From Corbicula japonica (taxonomy: Eukaryota; Mollusca; Bivalvia; Venerida; Cyrenidae), in NCBI GenBank assembly GCA_038501625.1, contig JAZAYU010000002.1, forward strand, positions 18,528,053 to 18,592,052: a DNA stretch of 64,000 nt. The letters run 5' to 3'. Below the pieces are notes generated by a model. That model was not told the DNA's origin. It was given only the letters and a program-made list of their open reading frames with translations, and did not search any database. Below are positions 47,501 through 62,500 of this stretch, in pieces. Position numbers and translations under genes: made by a program. The stretch's first letter is position 1, and every line of letters starts with the position of its first letter.

Positions 47501-50500
47501 AAGTTTGAAGTTGATACCTGAAGTATTTGCAAAGTTATCGATGAAGTGCACTTAAGTGAAAATATAAGTGAAACTAGAAATGTGTCCATGGGACACGGAT
47601 GCCCCACTATGCATCATTTTCAGACACTCAAGTGCAATGATGGGAATAATACGTGATACACCGCCCTGTCATGGTGAACATTTGTGTCAAGGTTTTTTGA
47701 AATCCCTCCATTTATAATGAAGTTAAAGCCCGGACAAGAAAATTCTATTTTTAGTAACAGTGACCTTGACCTTGGACCTTCAGGCTTGGGTATTGTGCGG
47801 ACACACTGCCTTGTCATAGTGAACATTTGTGCAAAGTTATTTTGAAATCCCTTCATTTATAACAAAGTAACAGCCCGGACAAGAGAATTCTATTTTTAGT
47901 AACAGTGACCTTGACCTTTGACCTACAGGCATGGGCATGGTACGTGACACACCGCCCTGTCATGGTGAACATTTGTGTCAAGTTATTTTGAAATCCCTCC
48001 ATTCATAACAAAGTTACAGCCTGGACAAGAAAATTCTATTTTTAGTAACAGTGACCTTGACCTTGGATCTACAGGCATGGGTATTGTGCGGACACACCGC
48101 CTTGTCATGGTGAACATTTGTGCCAAGATATTTTGAAATCCCTCCATTCATAACAAAGTAACAGCCTAGACAAGAAAATTCTGTTTTTAGTAACAGTGAC
48201 CTTGGCCATTAACCTACAGGCTTGGGCATGTACGTGACACACTGTCTTGATATGGTGAACAATTATATCAAGTTATTTAAAAATCCAATTAGAAATAACA
48301 AAGTTACAGAGCGGACACGATTTTGCATGAAAATTCTATTTTTAGTAACAGTGACCTTGACCTTGGACCTACAGGCATGAGTATTGTACGCGACACACCA
48401 CCTTGTCATGGTGAACATTTGTGCCAAGTTATTTTGAAATCCCTCCATTCATAACGAAGTTAAGGGCCAACTGTATATTTTTTTAACACAAAATGTAAGT
48501 GAAAAAGGGGCATAATTTGAAAAATATTGGAAGGAGGGTTATGGGTCTTGTTGGTTATGATGTAGATTTTGATGGTGAAAATATATTTCAAGTTTCAAGG
48601 CAATATCTCAAGTAGTTTTAAAGTTAGGGGCAAAATGCATATTTTGCTTAACACAAAATATAAGAAAAAAGGGGCATAACTTGAAATATATTGACAGCAG
48701 AGTTATGGGTCTTGTTGGTTATGATGTAGAATTTGATGGTGAATATATATTCCAAGTTTCAAGTTGATATCTCAAGTAGTTTATAAGTTATGGACCAAAG
48801 TGCATATTTTCCTTAACGCAAAATTTAAGTGAAAAAGGGGCATAACTTGAAAAATATTTGTAGCAGAGTTATGGGTGTTGTTGGTAATGATGTAGAATTT
48901 GATGGTGAATATATATTCCAAGTTTCAAGTTGATATCATAAGTAGTTTTCAAGTAATGGACCAAAGTGCATTTTTTGTTTAACGGACACCGACGCCGTGC
49001 CGACGCCGACACCGGGGCGAGTAGGATAGCTCCCCTATTCTTCGAATAGTCGAGCTAAAAATGGTTCGAACGAGGTGACATTCATAATGCCCAACACCTC
49101 CAGAGTATCATTAATGTTTGCCATTTATTAGCGTCAAAATTTCTTATTCACAGCAGTGAATAGCAGTACAGTAACACGCAGTGTTTATTTACTTGGAAAT
49201 ATATTTGTTTATATAAAATATATAAAACCACTTAAAATCCATTTACTGATTTGCATTTTTTTGTATTTTAACTAAATCTTATAATGAGTTATTTAAACGT
49301 TTATTTTTTTAATTAATTTCTAAATAACATTTACACAATTTACTCATAAAAGTCTAAATTACAATTATTTGATTACCTCCCTTTACTTTTAAATTTAAAG
49401 ATTATTCTACAACATTTTTTCACTTTGTGCTACAAATACCTCTTTTAATAAATCTAAAGATTGAATTCAAGTTGCTTACATCTTTGGTTGCATGACAGTG
49501 GCATGGATTTGAGAGTTATGAGGGTTTAAGGGGAAATCTTTTCTTTAAAGAATCTAGAAGCTTGATTTGTTTCTTTTATCCCTGTCATCGTGTTTTTGCT
49601 TATTTGACTCCAGAGACTCTGGTCTTGGTAATATCACCATTTTGGTTTGCAATGCTATTAGCTTCTTATGTTTTATATGTTTGTGTGCTTTTGCATGCAA
49701 CATTGTTAAGCAGTTGAATGGGTTGGAGTTATTTCGCCAAGACAACTTGTACTTGCTTGTTGAAATGAGGACCTGTTTGGGCAAGTGTGAGGTTGGTGCA
49801 TCCGAGAACCTGGTTTAAACCCCCAGTGGCAATTTGTTTTGCCACTGACCGTTCCAAGACGGTAACCCCAAGGGTTCTCTGCCGTTAATTTTTTAATGTT
49901 GTTTTGTTGATCGAGTTCTCATGTAATGTTCATTCATTTTTTAACTTTGCACTCATCTGTTCTCTATGTCGTTAATTGTTTTATTTGAATTGACATACTT
50001 ATAACAACATGCTCTCTTTTCCTCTCTTCTTTTTTGCTGTGTGGGGAGGCTGTGTTTTGTGAGTGTGCCGATTCCTGATATGCATATTTCACTTTTTTTC
50101 TGATGAAATGTTGATTAATTTTTATACGCCCTTTTGAAAAAAGGGACGTATTATGGGAACACCTGCGGCGGGCGGGCGGGCGGCGTCCACATGGTTTCCG
50201 CTCTCGAAGTCAAAGAGTTTTCATCCGATCTTTATCAAACTTGGTGAATATGTTGGTGGGCATAATATCTCGACCAAGTTCTATAACCAGCAAAATCCCC
50301 CCATGCACTCCTGAATTATAGCCCTTGAATTGTCCAAAATTACTGTTTCCGCTCTCTAAGTCAAAGAGTTTTCATCCGGTCTTTATCAAACTTGGTGAAT
50401 ATGTTGGTGGGCATAATATCTCGACCAAGTTCTATAACCAGCCAAATCCCCCCATGCACTCCTGAATTATGGCCCTTGAATTGTCCAAAATAAGGGTTTA

Positions 50501-53500
50501 CGCTCTCTAAGTCAAAGAGTTTTCATCCGGTCTTTATCAAACTTGGTGAATATGTTGGTGGGCATAATATCTCGACCAAGTTCTATAACCAGCCAAATCC
50601 CCCCAGGCACTCCTGAATTATGGCCCTTGAATTGTCCAAAATTACTGTTTCCGCTCTCTTAGTCAAAGAGTTTTCATCCGGTCTTTATCAAACTTGGTGA
50701 ATATGTTGGTAGGCATGATATCTCGACCAAGTTCTATAACCTGCGGAATCCCCCCAGGCACTCCTGAGATATGCCCCTTGAATTGTCCAAAAACTGAATT
50801 AGCGGTATCTGCTCTCCAAGTCGAATAATTTTCACCGGATCGTTACGCAACTTTGATGATCAGCATTTTGAAGGGCGTATTTTGTGTCAGTTTGGCACTC
50901 TTGTTTAATGATGTTTTGTTAATTGAGTTCTCATGTAATGTTTATTCATTTTTTTACTTTGCACTTATCTGTCTACTGGCAAACCATATTCCCACATGTC
51001 CATAATATTAGCCATTTAATTAATAATGGCACCAAAATTCATAAACTTAATCCTAATAAACACACAAACAAAACTAAAATATAATTTGGCAATGCGTATT
51101 TTCACGTAATAAAACCATTAACATTCCTGTTAATGAATCATTTATTTTTGATTTCTTACAAAACCTTTTAATGAGTTATTTTTATGTTTGATTTTTATTT
51201 AAATCATTGTACTAACATGAACAAAAATGACTAATTATAGTCTAAATTACAATTATCTGATTACCTCCCTTTCTTTCAAAAAATTATTCTCTATGTTTTA
51301 TTTCGTGCTGCAGATTACAAGTACTTGATTACCTACCTTTATTTTTAAAATTATTCTATAACTATTTTTGGGATTTGTGCTACAGATACCTCTTAATCAA
51401 TGATCATGTTCTGTCATGCAATGTTGAAATCAATTTCTAATGAAATGTTAAACCATTTTTTAACTTGGCACTATCAGATTCTATCTACTTGCAAATTACA
51501 TTAACACATGTCCATAATATTGCATAATTTGGGGAAATCGTACACATAGTACGGAGAAAAATTTCAAAAGCGGGCAGCCAGAATAAATTTTGACAAAGAC
51601 TTTGCTATTGCATCTGCGGATCTTTTCTTAATGTTACATTTGATGACTTTTCCTGAACACAGTATAATATCAAAAGGCCATACTCATGTTTAAAGTTTTT
51701 AATAACCGATCTGTTTAAAGTTCTCAATAACTTATCTCCAGTTTACTGGTAAAAACATTTCCAATTCACATCCAACATACATAAAAAAAAACTTGCGATC
51801 AGTATCAAATCCTAACCTCTACATTCAAATTCCATTTGTCTCTTTTAAATAATCACATAATCCGCACAATTCAAAAACAAACAAAAAGAAATTTTCTCAA
51901 AAATGTTTTTAAAATACTCGTAGATTAATGTACATTTCTTTGATCCGCCTTCCCTGTTAATTTCATAGGGAGACTGAATTTGACAGTCAGTATGGAGGTA
52001 AACATTGATACCAACCGTAAATGGAATGCAACTTCAAAGGAAATTGTCGGCTCGTATCAAGACTGTATTGTTTTATCGCCTCTGCTTTGAAATCGTTTGA
52101 TCTAGAAGAAGTGTGTAGGTGACATTTGTCATTTTTAGCTGAATTAAATTGGTTGATGATGCAATAATACTGAAATATGATACTACAGATAAAATTGGGA
52201 TGTAATTTATCATGGAATATATTCGCATTGGTTAGTGTTTAATCAAAGACCTATATAGGTAATATATAGGTCTTTGTTTTAATACTTATTTTACATTCAC
52301 GTTGTCAATTTCGCGGTGTCATAATATAATTTGAAACTTTGATTTTGTAGCTGTACATGACAGAAGGGTCTATTAACCAATTAATAAACATATAAATGAT
52401 GCATATTTATCACGAGTATTGTCCAGAACACAATCTACCTGACCACCCTTGTCAACAAAGATATGCAGATTTAATGATGAATACGATTAACCGGCGAATC
52501 GAACTCGAACACTCCGGGCAATAGAATATTTTAAGCTGACAATTTGTGTATTCGATATCCCGGAGTCTACTGTACAAATTTAACAATTTTAATCTTTGAT
52601 GTATTTACTTACACCCAAGATGGTATATACCTGGACTTTGGTTCCTTCCCCTTAAACAAAAAAGAAACAAAAAGAAAGCCGACCTACTGACCCAATGTTT
52701 TTTCTAGGATGTAACCAGAAACAAACCTTCTTTTTTTGGCCTAATAATGGCACCAAAATTAATAAACTTCATCATAATAAACACCAACGAACCTAAAATA
52801 TACTTTGGCAATGCGTATTTACACATAATAAAACCATTAACATTCGTGTTAATGAATCATTTATTTTTGATTTCTTACAAAACCTTTTAATGAGTTATTT
52901 TAATGTTTGATTTTTATTTAAATCATTGAACTAACATGAACAAAAATGACTAATTACAGTCTAAATTACAATTATCTGATTACCTCCCTTTCTTTCAAAA
53001 AATTATTCTCTATGATTTATTTTGTGCTGCAGATTACAAGTACTTGATTACCTACCTTTATTTTTAAAAATTATTCTATAACTATTTTTGGACTTTGTGC
53101 TACAGATACCTCTTAATCAATGACCATGTTCTGTCATGTAATGTTGAAATCAATTTCTAATGAAATATTAAACCATTTTTTAACTTGGCACTATCAGATT
53201 CTATCTACTTGCAAATTACGTTAACACATGTCCATAATATTGCATAATTTGGAAAAATTGTACACATAGTACAGAGAAAAATTTCAAAAGCGGTCAGCCA
53301 GAATAAATCTTGACAAAGACTTTGCTACTCCATCTGCGGATCTTTTCTTAATGTTACATTTGATGACTTTTCCTGAACACGGTATAATATCAAAAGGCCA
53401 TACTCATGTTTAAAGTTTTCAATAACCGATCTGTTTAAAGTTCCCAAGAACTAATCTCCAGTTTACTTGTAAAACCATTTCCAATTCACATCCGACATAG

Positions 53501-56500
53501 ATTTTTAAAAAAATTTGCGGTTGGTATCAAATCCTAACCTCTTCCGAAAACATTTATTTACACAATGTCATGAACACACATCCAATCGTATGCTTGAGAT
53601 TTGAGACTGGTTTCCAATATCAGTTCTATAACCATCTACCCTGGAATTCTCTACCAGATTATAAGTATCTTGAATGAGTGTGAGGGGAAGATGAAAAAAT
53701 CTGTCACCGAGGGGGAACTGTTTTGTGGGAACGAGTTCCCGTCAAAACTGTTCACCCGAGGTGACAGATTTTTCTATCTTTACTGAATGTCCCATGCAAG
53801 ATACTTTTTCTTGCATACCTTTTACTGTTCCTAACATTTGTGTACATCTATACAACCTAAATTTTCTTTCCTTGCGCTGAAATATTGACGCTAAGGTTAA
53901 CCTAAATTTCTAAATGATGTCACTAACTTGAATAAATTACCTTAGGGAACTTGAAGACCTGATGTCACTCGTGTAGCACGCGAACTTTATCTTTTCCCTA
54001 GGGAAAAGATAAGATTTTCTTTCCCCAGTAAAACACGCAGAAATACTGATCCCAGAAATACTGATCCGGTATGAAACTAAATTATGTAAAAAAAAAATCT
54101 GATTTATTTCAAAATTGTTATGTTAGCCCTGTAATCGCGCCAAATATTATTTTCTTATTACATTAAGAGTCATTTAATCGAGCAAATACATTTGGTTATT
54201 AAGAAGAATAAAAACAACATAAATCCTTTTAAGGAATCAAATTGTTGCACTCTGACTTAACCCTTTAATTAGTTATTTTAACGTTTATCCTAAAATCTAA
54301 TCTTTTAAATTACAAGTACATAAAGTTACATTTTACAGCCTTAATTGCTGTCTTTTAATTACCTCCCTTTATTTTTTAAATTATTCTGTACCATTTTTTA
54401 TTTTGTATCGACAAATTTTACAATATAAAACAAAAAAAAATCTCAATTATCGATTTTATAAGAATTCCAATAATATGCCATAAATTATGTGCTCAATGAA
54501 ATATCTCACGAGGCAAACATGCTACATTTCGTCACACAGTTCAGAATCCACATTCACATGATAAAATTTTATTCTTGTTTAGTTTGGTTTATTAGTTTAA
54601 ACTTATTGTTTTACACTGATTGTCAAACAAGTTAGTACATATTATATTAACCACACTCACTGACTGCTTCCTGGGTTGCAAACCAGTATTCGCGCCCAAT
54701 GTGGATTGTAATCAACTTGTGCTCTAATCTTCTGAACAGGGTTGCTAGCCATTTGACTTTTAGAATGTCGTGCACACACCAAAATCACAGGTTACTAAGG
54801 TTTTTCGCTTATTTCTCTGTTTTTTCTCGACCAATTTTGCTTAGATAAAGAGCATCGTACTCCTATTAAAAGGCATTTCATTGACATTTAATGTTTAATA
54901 TCAGTCGGCTGCCGTTTTCTCTAACATTCAAAGGCATTTCAAACAAAATTTGTCTTTGAATGTGTGAGAAAAGGCAGCCCATTGTATTCGAAATTAGATG
55001 TCGATGAAATGCTTCATGACAGGAGTACAGTTCTCTTTATCCAATAAAAAATCGGTCCAGTAGTTACTGAGAAATAAGCAAAAAACTTTAAGCACACAAA
55101 TATTTCATTTCATTTTACAAAATTTAGGTAAGGCCAAAGAAAATAAACTGTTAGATTCTCATTTGGATTTTGGGAAAAAATAAGGGCGGGTGGACTTTTT
55201 TTTCTATTTTTTATTTACAAATACCTGAGAATAGAAGTAAAAACTAACAAAAGTAGCAGGTCGGTGCCTATCCTTGCAAACCAGTCTTCAATAATGACAC
55301 AATAGCCTTGGGTAAGCTTTGAAATGATGAACATTTTGTGTTATTTCTTGCCGTCCATATGTGTTTTTTTTACTTTATAATCTAAGCATCAGTATCTGGG
55401 ATGGTCTAAAACCCCTTTCCATCCGAAACAGAATATATTCCGATTATTTTACCAATACATTCTTTTGGGGCGGGTGGTTTTGGACAGGGGCGGGTGGGGA
55501 TGAGAATCTAAAATATTTTTTTCTATTCCTAATTACACAGTATTTATAATGGTGGCCATTTACTGGCGCCAAAATATTCCAATATCAAAACATTGGAAAT
55601 TCTTGAACTTTTTTAACGTTTTTAATATCCAAATTACTTTTCAATATGATAAGGAAATAAAAACACTTTTTCCTGCTAAAAGAGCATTTACTGTTTTATT
55701 TTTGACTATCCATAAAATTAAGTTTTTTAATTATTTGCAAGTATCAGAAGTTGTAAATTATAAATGATCCAGTAACTACAAAAAAAATGCAAATAAAATT
55801 TTTGTTATTACCTCCCTTTATTTTTTAACCTGCTTATATTTGTTTCTTTTATTGCCTCTAGTTAGCTTGTTTTAAACGTTAATTTTTTGGCTGCATAATT
55901 TATAGTTGCAAAAAGACCACAATATGAATATAGATTCTATTCTGAAAAAAAATGTGTCAGAAATTACCATCAAATATACTATTAACCTTTTACTTTCAGG
56001 GCACTCGTTTGGCCGTTTTGAGGGCCGAATATAGGCCCCATTCCCCTGTCAAAATAGTATGTTTTTCCCCTATTATTTTAAAAAAAATTCCGCTAAAAAT
56101 TCAAAAAAAATGAAAAATAATAAAAAAGTAATAAATTGTTTTATTTGTTAGTCTACAGTAAAAAATATGCTTGTTATTATTATCAGAGGTAGAAAACAAT
56201 GTTACGAGTGTATGTGACCCTTTAGTCAAAACATTTGTATATGACTTAAAATTCCCCTTTTTGTTTTAAAATGCACAAAATTCCCCTTCCTGCGGGAATG
56301 GGTACCTGTTCCTGAAAGATGTCTAGTGCCCTGAGTTTATAGAAATTACTTTTATCATGTTTATGGCATGGAAAAAGTGTAGATCCTGATCAGCCAGCAC
56401 ATCTGTGCCATCTGATCATTAACTACACTGTTTGCTTTCTGATTTATTAGTTTATTTCTGACCTGAAGATGTGAAGAAAAGATAAGACATCACAGATATG

Positions 56501-59500
56501 CCAGTTGATCTGGATCTACAATGGTCGCACATGCAATCAAACCTGTTTATATGGATAAAGCATTCATTGTCAATCGGATGTTTGGATATATACCACTGTG
56601 GGATATACTTCTCTTCATACCATAAACCTATTTTATTCTGACATTTTTAATCTGGCTTTCACCTTACTACATTTATGCAAAGTAACACACTGTCTGAAAT
56701 GTCAGCCATTTATTGGTTCCAACATTGTTATTGTTGGACTACCATACACTTTCTAATTACTTTACAGAAATATGTAGAAATAACAACTCTATTAGCTGCC
56801 TAATTACAGATTATAGGTCTCAATGATATGTATCATTTATTGTATTACTAATTACTTACTGCCTTTTAATGTTTAAACAGGTGTGAATGTCACCGAAATT
56901 TTAGGCAAATCTTTAAGACATGTTATGAGTGAATTTTACTGTGTGAGCAACACTGTTACAATCATGGCTTTGAATACGGTATATTCATTTGTACATTTAC
57001 ACTTTACTTTGTTAAGGCAATAGAAAATTAAATCCTACATTCTCATCCTAATTTTGGGAAAAACTAGGGCGAGTGGTTTTATTTATTATTTATCATTCTC
57101 ACTGTTTATAGTTTAAAGATAAATAAGAGTCCAGCAGACTATGAATTGCTGATATGCACCTAAATGTTTCATACTGTGTTTTTGTACTCTACTGATTCAT
57201 ACTTGTAATGTAAATTTTGATGTACTCATTTATTTTTCAAAATAAAAAACGTCGGGCAGTGATTTTCGAGGGGCGGGCGGGGATAAGAATCTAGGAATTA
57301 ATTTTCTACGGCCTAACAGGTCTTCTTGAGATTATGTTATACATTTTGATATTCGATAACACCCGTTTTGGCCTTATATTTTGCCACTATCAAGTTCATG
57401 CTGTCTTTCCCTTGCTATTTTTTGGCTGTGTGGAGGCTATGTTTTCTGAGATCTACTAAACTATGCATATTTCACTTTTTAATGGTTAAATTTGTCAGAC
57501 ATCTTCAGCAACACTCAACTTTTTTCGGTCGAAAGTAATTTGTTTATTTTCATATTCTGAACAATAGCTTAAACATACGGCATTTATGAAGTTAGCCATT
57601 TATTGGAACCATATCAGTGTATATAAAGTTGGCCATATATTGGCGCCATAACAGTGTTTATAAAGTCAGCCATCTATTGGCGCCATAACAGTGTTTATAA
57701 AGTCAGCCATCTTTTGGCGCCATAACAGTGTTTATATATAAAGTTGGCAAAATATTGGCATCAAATCCTTGATCAATCTCCTTCGCAGAGTTGTCGTTCC
57801 TTACGAAAGACTCACTTTACATTTCTGCGAAAGGCTCAATGTCAAGATTTTGACATAACTCAACAGTCTTATTTTATACAGTCATATTTAAGGACATGAA
57901 AGCTTGTGGATAAACAAATGACATATATCTCACTATCTTCCATTCAAACCAAAGAAACCCAAGCATTTTTAAATGTGCTTGGTGAACTATTTTTTGAGAT
58001 AAAGTACAAGTACAAAGTAGTTGAAAGTAGTCCAAGCCTATAACAGAGGTGAATGTGTAAGAGAGTGATCCTTGATTATAAATTTGGCCATTTTTATTTA
58101 TATATTAAAAATAAATAAATAAATAAATATTTTTTTAAATATTTTTAATAATATCCCAATATCTTAAAATCAAATTATAAATACTCCAGTTTAATATGAA
58201 AAACAGAAATAAGAACCATTTTATTACCTCCCTTTATATTTTAAAATATTGTGACTTTTCAATAATAAATACTCCAGTAACAAAAATCACCACAAATAAC
58301 AACCATTTTCTTACCTCCCTTTATTTTTGGTGGTAATTTTATGTTATAATAAATTGTACTAATATGCAATGCAGCAAATATCACCGAAATTTTGGACTAA
58401 TCAGTACATTTTATGACCTTTTGTGAGTGAATTTTACTGTGTTAGTAACCCGAAAACAACTTCTTAATATATTCATGTGAACATTAACATCGTAAGAATA
58501 TAACAGCACATTTACAGGACCAGGTCTTCTACAGTTTAAGTTTCACATTTTGATATTTAAAAACACTGGTTTTAACCCCATGTTTTGCCACCAACAGTTC
58601 AAGGTGGTAACCCCTTGTTTTTATTTCATAAATTGTTGTGATGTCTTTATATAAACTGATTGTATTAAAGTTTTTGTTTATGCGAAAGCTGAGCATGTGT
58701 GCATGTGGATGGAGGGGAGAGACTATGTTTTCTGAATCAGGGTAGCATAGCTCACACCTTTACTACATTCACACACATTTATTTAACTTAGTGTTTATAA
58801 TGTTGGCCATTAATTGGCGCCAAAATTCTCCATATAACGTTCTAAGCCCATATGGCCTTCCAACGCATTATAATTGCTTTTCAATATAAAAAAGGGAAAC
58901 AAAAACACTTTATTCCTGTATAATAAGCAATTAATTTTTTATTTTTAACTACCTATTTTTTTTATTTTTTTTTATTTTCAAAGTATCAAAACTTTTCAAA
59001 TTTTAAATACTCCAATAACAGTAAAATTAAAACAAATATCAATTATTTTGTTACCTCCCTTTATTTTATTACCACTCGAATATTTTCTTTTATTAGGCCA
59101 GAGAAAAAAAATACTTTAAATTCTCATCACCGCCCGCCCCTGTCCAAAACCACCCGCCCCCAAAAAATTCATTGGTAAAAAATCGAAACATATTCTGTTT
59201 CGTACAGAACGGGTTGTAGACCATCCACAAATACCTTCATAAGGTATTAAAAATTTTGTTAATAAAAAATAAAAATTAAAAAGTGCCCACCCGCCCCTTT
59301 TTTTCCCAAAATCCGAATGAGAATCTAATAATTTATTTTCTCTGGCCTTACCTTAAATTAACTGATTTTTATTTTTTGTGGCTACATAATCAGGACTGGT
59401 GGTAGAGCATAAATGGTGTCTGCTGTACTTTAAGCGAGGAATTTGGTGGCTGCTTTCCAATATGGTGGATAAAATCGTGAAATTTTGATACTTGTGCGGA

Positions 59501-62500
59501 TATTTTCACACGGTAAGCACATTATATTCAAATATTTCCTTTAATGACATATCCCATTCGGATTTACGATGTTTACGCTTGACTCGGTTTTTTTTAAATT
59601 TTGAGCTTCCTAGCTGTCCTAACAAAAAAGTTATTGAAACAAAACCTTGCAAGGTTTGTTGTGAATTTTTTATTGTCCCTCGCAAAAGTCTGGTTTTTCT
59701 TCAAAATCTTCTAGACAAATGCCCCAATGGAGCATGTTTACACCAAAATAAGTCCAAAATAGATTGTTATAATTTTCTGGAAAAATTTTGTGGATTATAA
59801 TCAACTTGTGCTCTAATCTTCTGGACAGGGTGGCAAGCCATTTGATTTTTAGAATGTCTTGCACACACCAAAATCACAGGTAGGTTTTTCCCTTATTTCT
59901 CCGTAATTTCTGGACCAATTTTTTTTATGAGAGCACCCTACTCCTGTTAAAGGAATTTCATCGATATTTAACCTTTTATACCAGTCGGCTGCCGTTTTTC
60001 TCTAAAACTTAAAGGCATTTCAAACAAAATTTGTCTTTGAATGTCTGAGAAAATGGCAGCCAATTGATATTCAAACTTAGATGTCAATGAAACAGGAGTA
60101 CAGTGCTCTTTATCTGATCAAATTCGGTCCAGTAATTACTGAGAAATAAGCAAGTGACCACACCCAAAATGCAGACAGACGAGCCCCATGGTTTTAGTTT
60201 AGTTCAATTTTTTTATTTGATTTTATTATTTCACGACATAATATTATTCTGACCACCGTATATGTACATGTTCGCATGACTGTGTTGTAACTTTGATAAA
60301 ATTTGTTGATTTATTTTAAAAATATAAAATAATAGAATAACAAAACACAAATAAAAGATATAATACACTTTGTTGTGTAAGTATCTTTATTAATATGTGG
60401 TATATGGTATAAATACTGAGTAGGTTGAAGCTGATATTACACGAACGGAATTATCACTATAAAAATCGGAAATCGTGAGTACTCGATCGGAAGATTGTCC
60501 GAGTACTCGAGTACCAATTTTACTACTCGTTGCCATCCCTACTTTTTATCTATGAACAGGATTGGGAGGAGTGTGGTAAGCCCTTAATCAGTGTTTATAA
60601 TGTTGGCCATTTTTGGCGCCAAAATTCTTTTCTATACAATTTTGGGTTTGTAATCCCATATGGACTTTTTACGACTTAAAACTGCTTTTCAATATGAAAA
60701 AGGGAAATAAAAAACACTTTATTCCTATATAATCAGCAATTACTTTTTTACTTTAAACTATCCATATTTTTTGTTATTTTTATATTTTCAAAATATTAAA
60801 ACTTTTCAAATTTTAAATACTCTATAACCATAAAATTAAAACAAATATCAATTATTTTGTTAGCTCCCTTTGCAGGGCTTTTTCATCTAGTCTCACAGGG
60901 CCGATAATGGGCCCCATTCCCAATGCCAAATAGGGACCTTTTTTCCCAATTTCAAGAAAAAAATTCCCAATTTCAAGAAAAAAAAGCCCATTTCAACAGA
61001 AATAACTTTTGTGACTATAAAAAAGAAACAAAAAAGAGAATACATATAACCAAGGGACTTTTAAAATTACATCATTAGTTTTTTTACTTTTCATCAGTGA
61101 TCTGTGAAACCTATATTCCTTGAATTTATGTATGCAACCTGTGTAAAACTAGTCTATACCGTGAAATTTTTCTTCCCAAGTTGAGCAGGGGCCTTTTTCC
61201 CCAAAAAACCTGAAAAAGCCCTGCTTTGTTTTATTACCACACATATAAATTAACTGATTTTTATTTTTGTGTCTACATAATTTACAATTTCAAACAAAAA
61301 ATACTTATTCTAAAAAAAAAAATTAAAAATGCTATTTACAATATATCTTTACCGTATGTGATTTATAGAGGTAGTCTGGAATAAAGGAATAAGTTGAACA
61401 ATAACACTCTTAGAATATGAAATAAATCAGCAATTTCAATAATTCGTAATTGAAATTGTTTCAGAATTTTAACTTGTGTATTAAGTTATTATTAGATATA
61501 TCATTTATCTATACTCCACTTATACACCTTTATCCAAAGGGCAAACAGTGTAGATCCAGATCAGCCAGCACATCCATGCCCTCTGATAAGGATCTACACT
61601 GTTTGCATCTTGGTCAGAAATAACCTAATGAATCAAACAGCGAACCATGTATATCCTATAAGCAGATGTTTGCCCAAGGCATTAAGCCATATCCCTTGGA
61701 GTAATTTATTTTCTTCCGGTTAAGTGAAGCGAATTAGGCGGAAAATAATTTCCTTTGATTGGGTAAGATCTTTTGAATGGGCCAATCAAAAGTTGTTTTG
61801 TTCACTGGCTAAACGCACGAGTTGTCGTGCATATTGGTTGAATATCTATGGTCATTCAGCTTTGGGCATCTCAGGCTTACAGGCACTTTTTTAAAGCACG
61901 GGGAAACTTTACGGTATATATATATACTGAATGTCAATCAGTCATTTATGATAATCTTACAGTTGAATTTATATGTGAGAGGTTTTATAACGCAGGTTTT
62001 GTGTTTAATATGTATTGGATACGTTTTAGATATGTTTCTGTAAGCATTGCCCAAGTGCTAAGTACAATATATACATTATATAAAGCAGTTCAATTTTGTT
62101 CTTTATTGGTACAAAGATCTTTGAAGTTCAAAGGAAAAGGGAAATTCAGCAAGAAAAGCATGGCAGTAAAAAAGTTGTAATTTGAGTTTGAAATTGAAGG
62201 TGTATTCAGCAAGAAAAGCATGGCAGTAAAAAAGTTGTAATTTGAGTTTTAAATTGAAGGTGTATTGATCACATGATATCTGTGCATTTTGATATTTCTG
62301 GTGTATAAAATAAGTTTGTAAGCTTCTGGTTAATATGAACAGTAAAATTATAGAAACCTCATAATTAAACTGTGTCAGATTTATTCGACTTTTAAGCCGT
62401 ATATATTATGTTAGCCATTTCAATAATGGCGTCAAAATTACAAATATAATAGTGAATTCAATGAGAAAATAGTTATTCTCAATAAAGTGATTTAAAACAC

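Noticed and set aside
49567..49818. 83-codon hydrophobic plus-strand frame
   Set aside because: It lies within the orphan retroelement tail and the matching region at 19340-19815 has no corresponding open frame.
61822..62180. Frames of 73 and 110 codons on the plus strand
   Set aside because: No recognisable domain or splice context; the longer one ends inside a recent tandem duplication.
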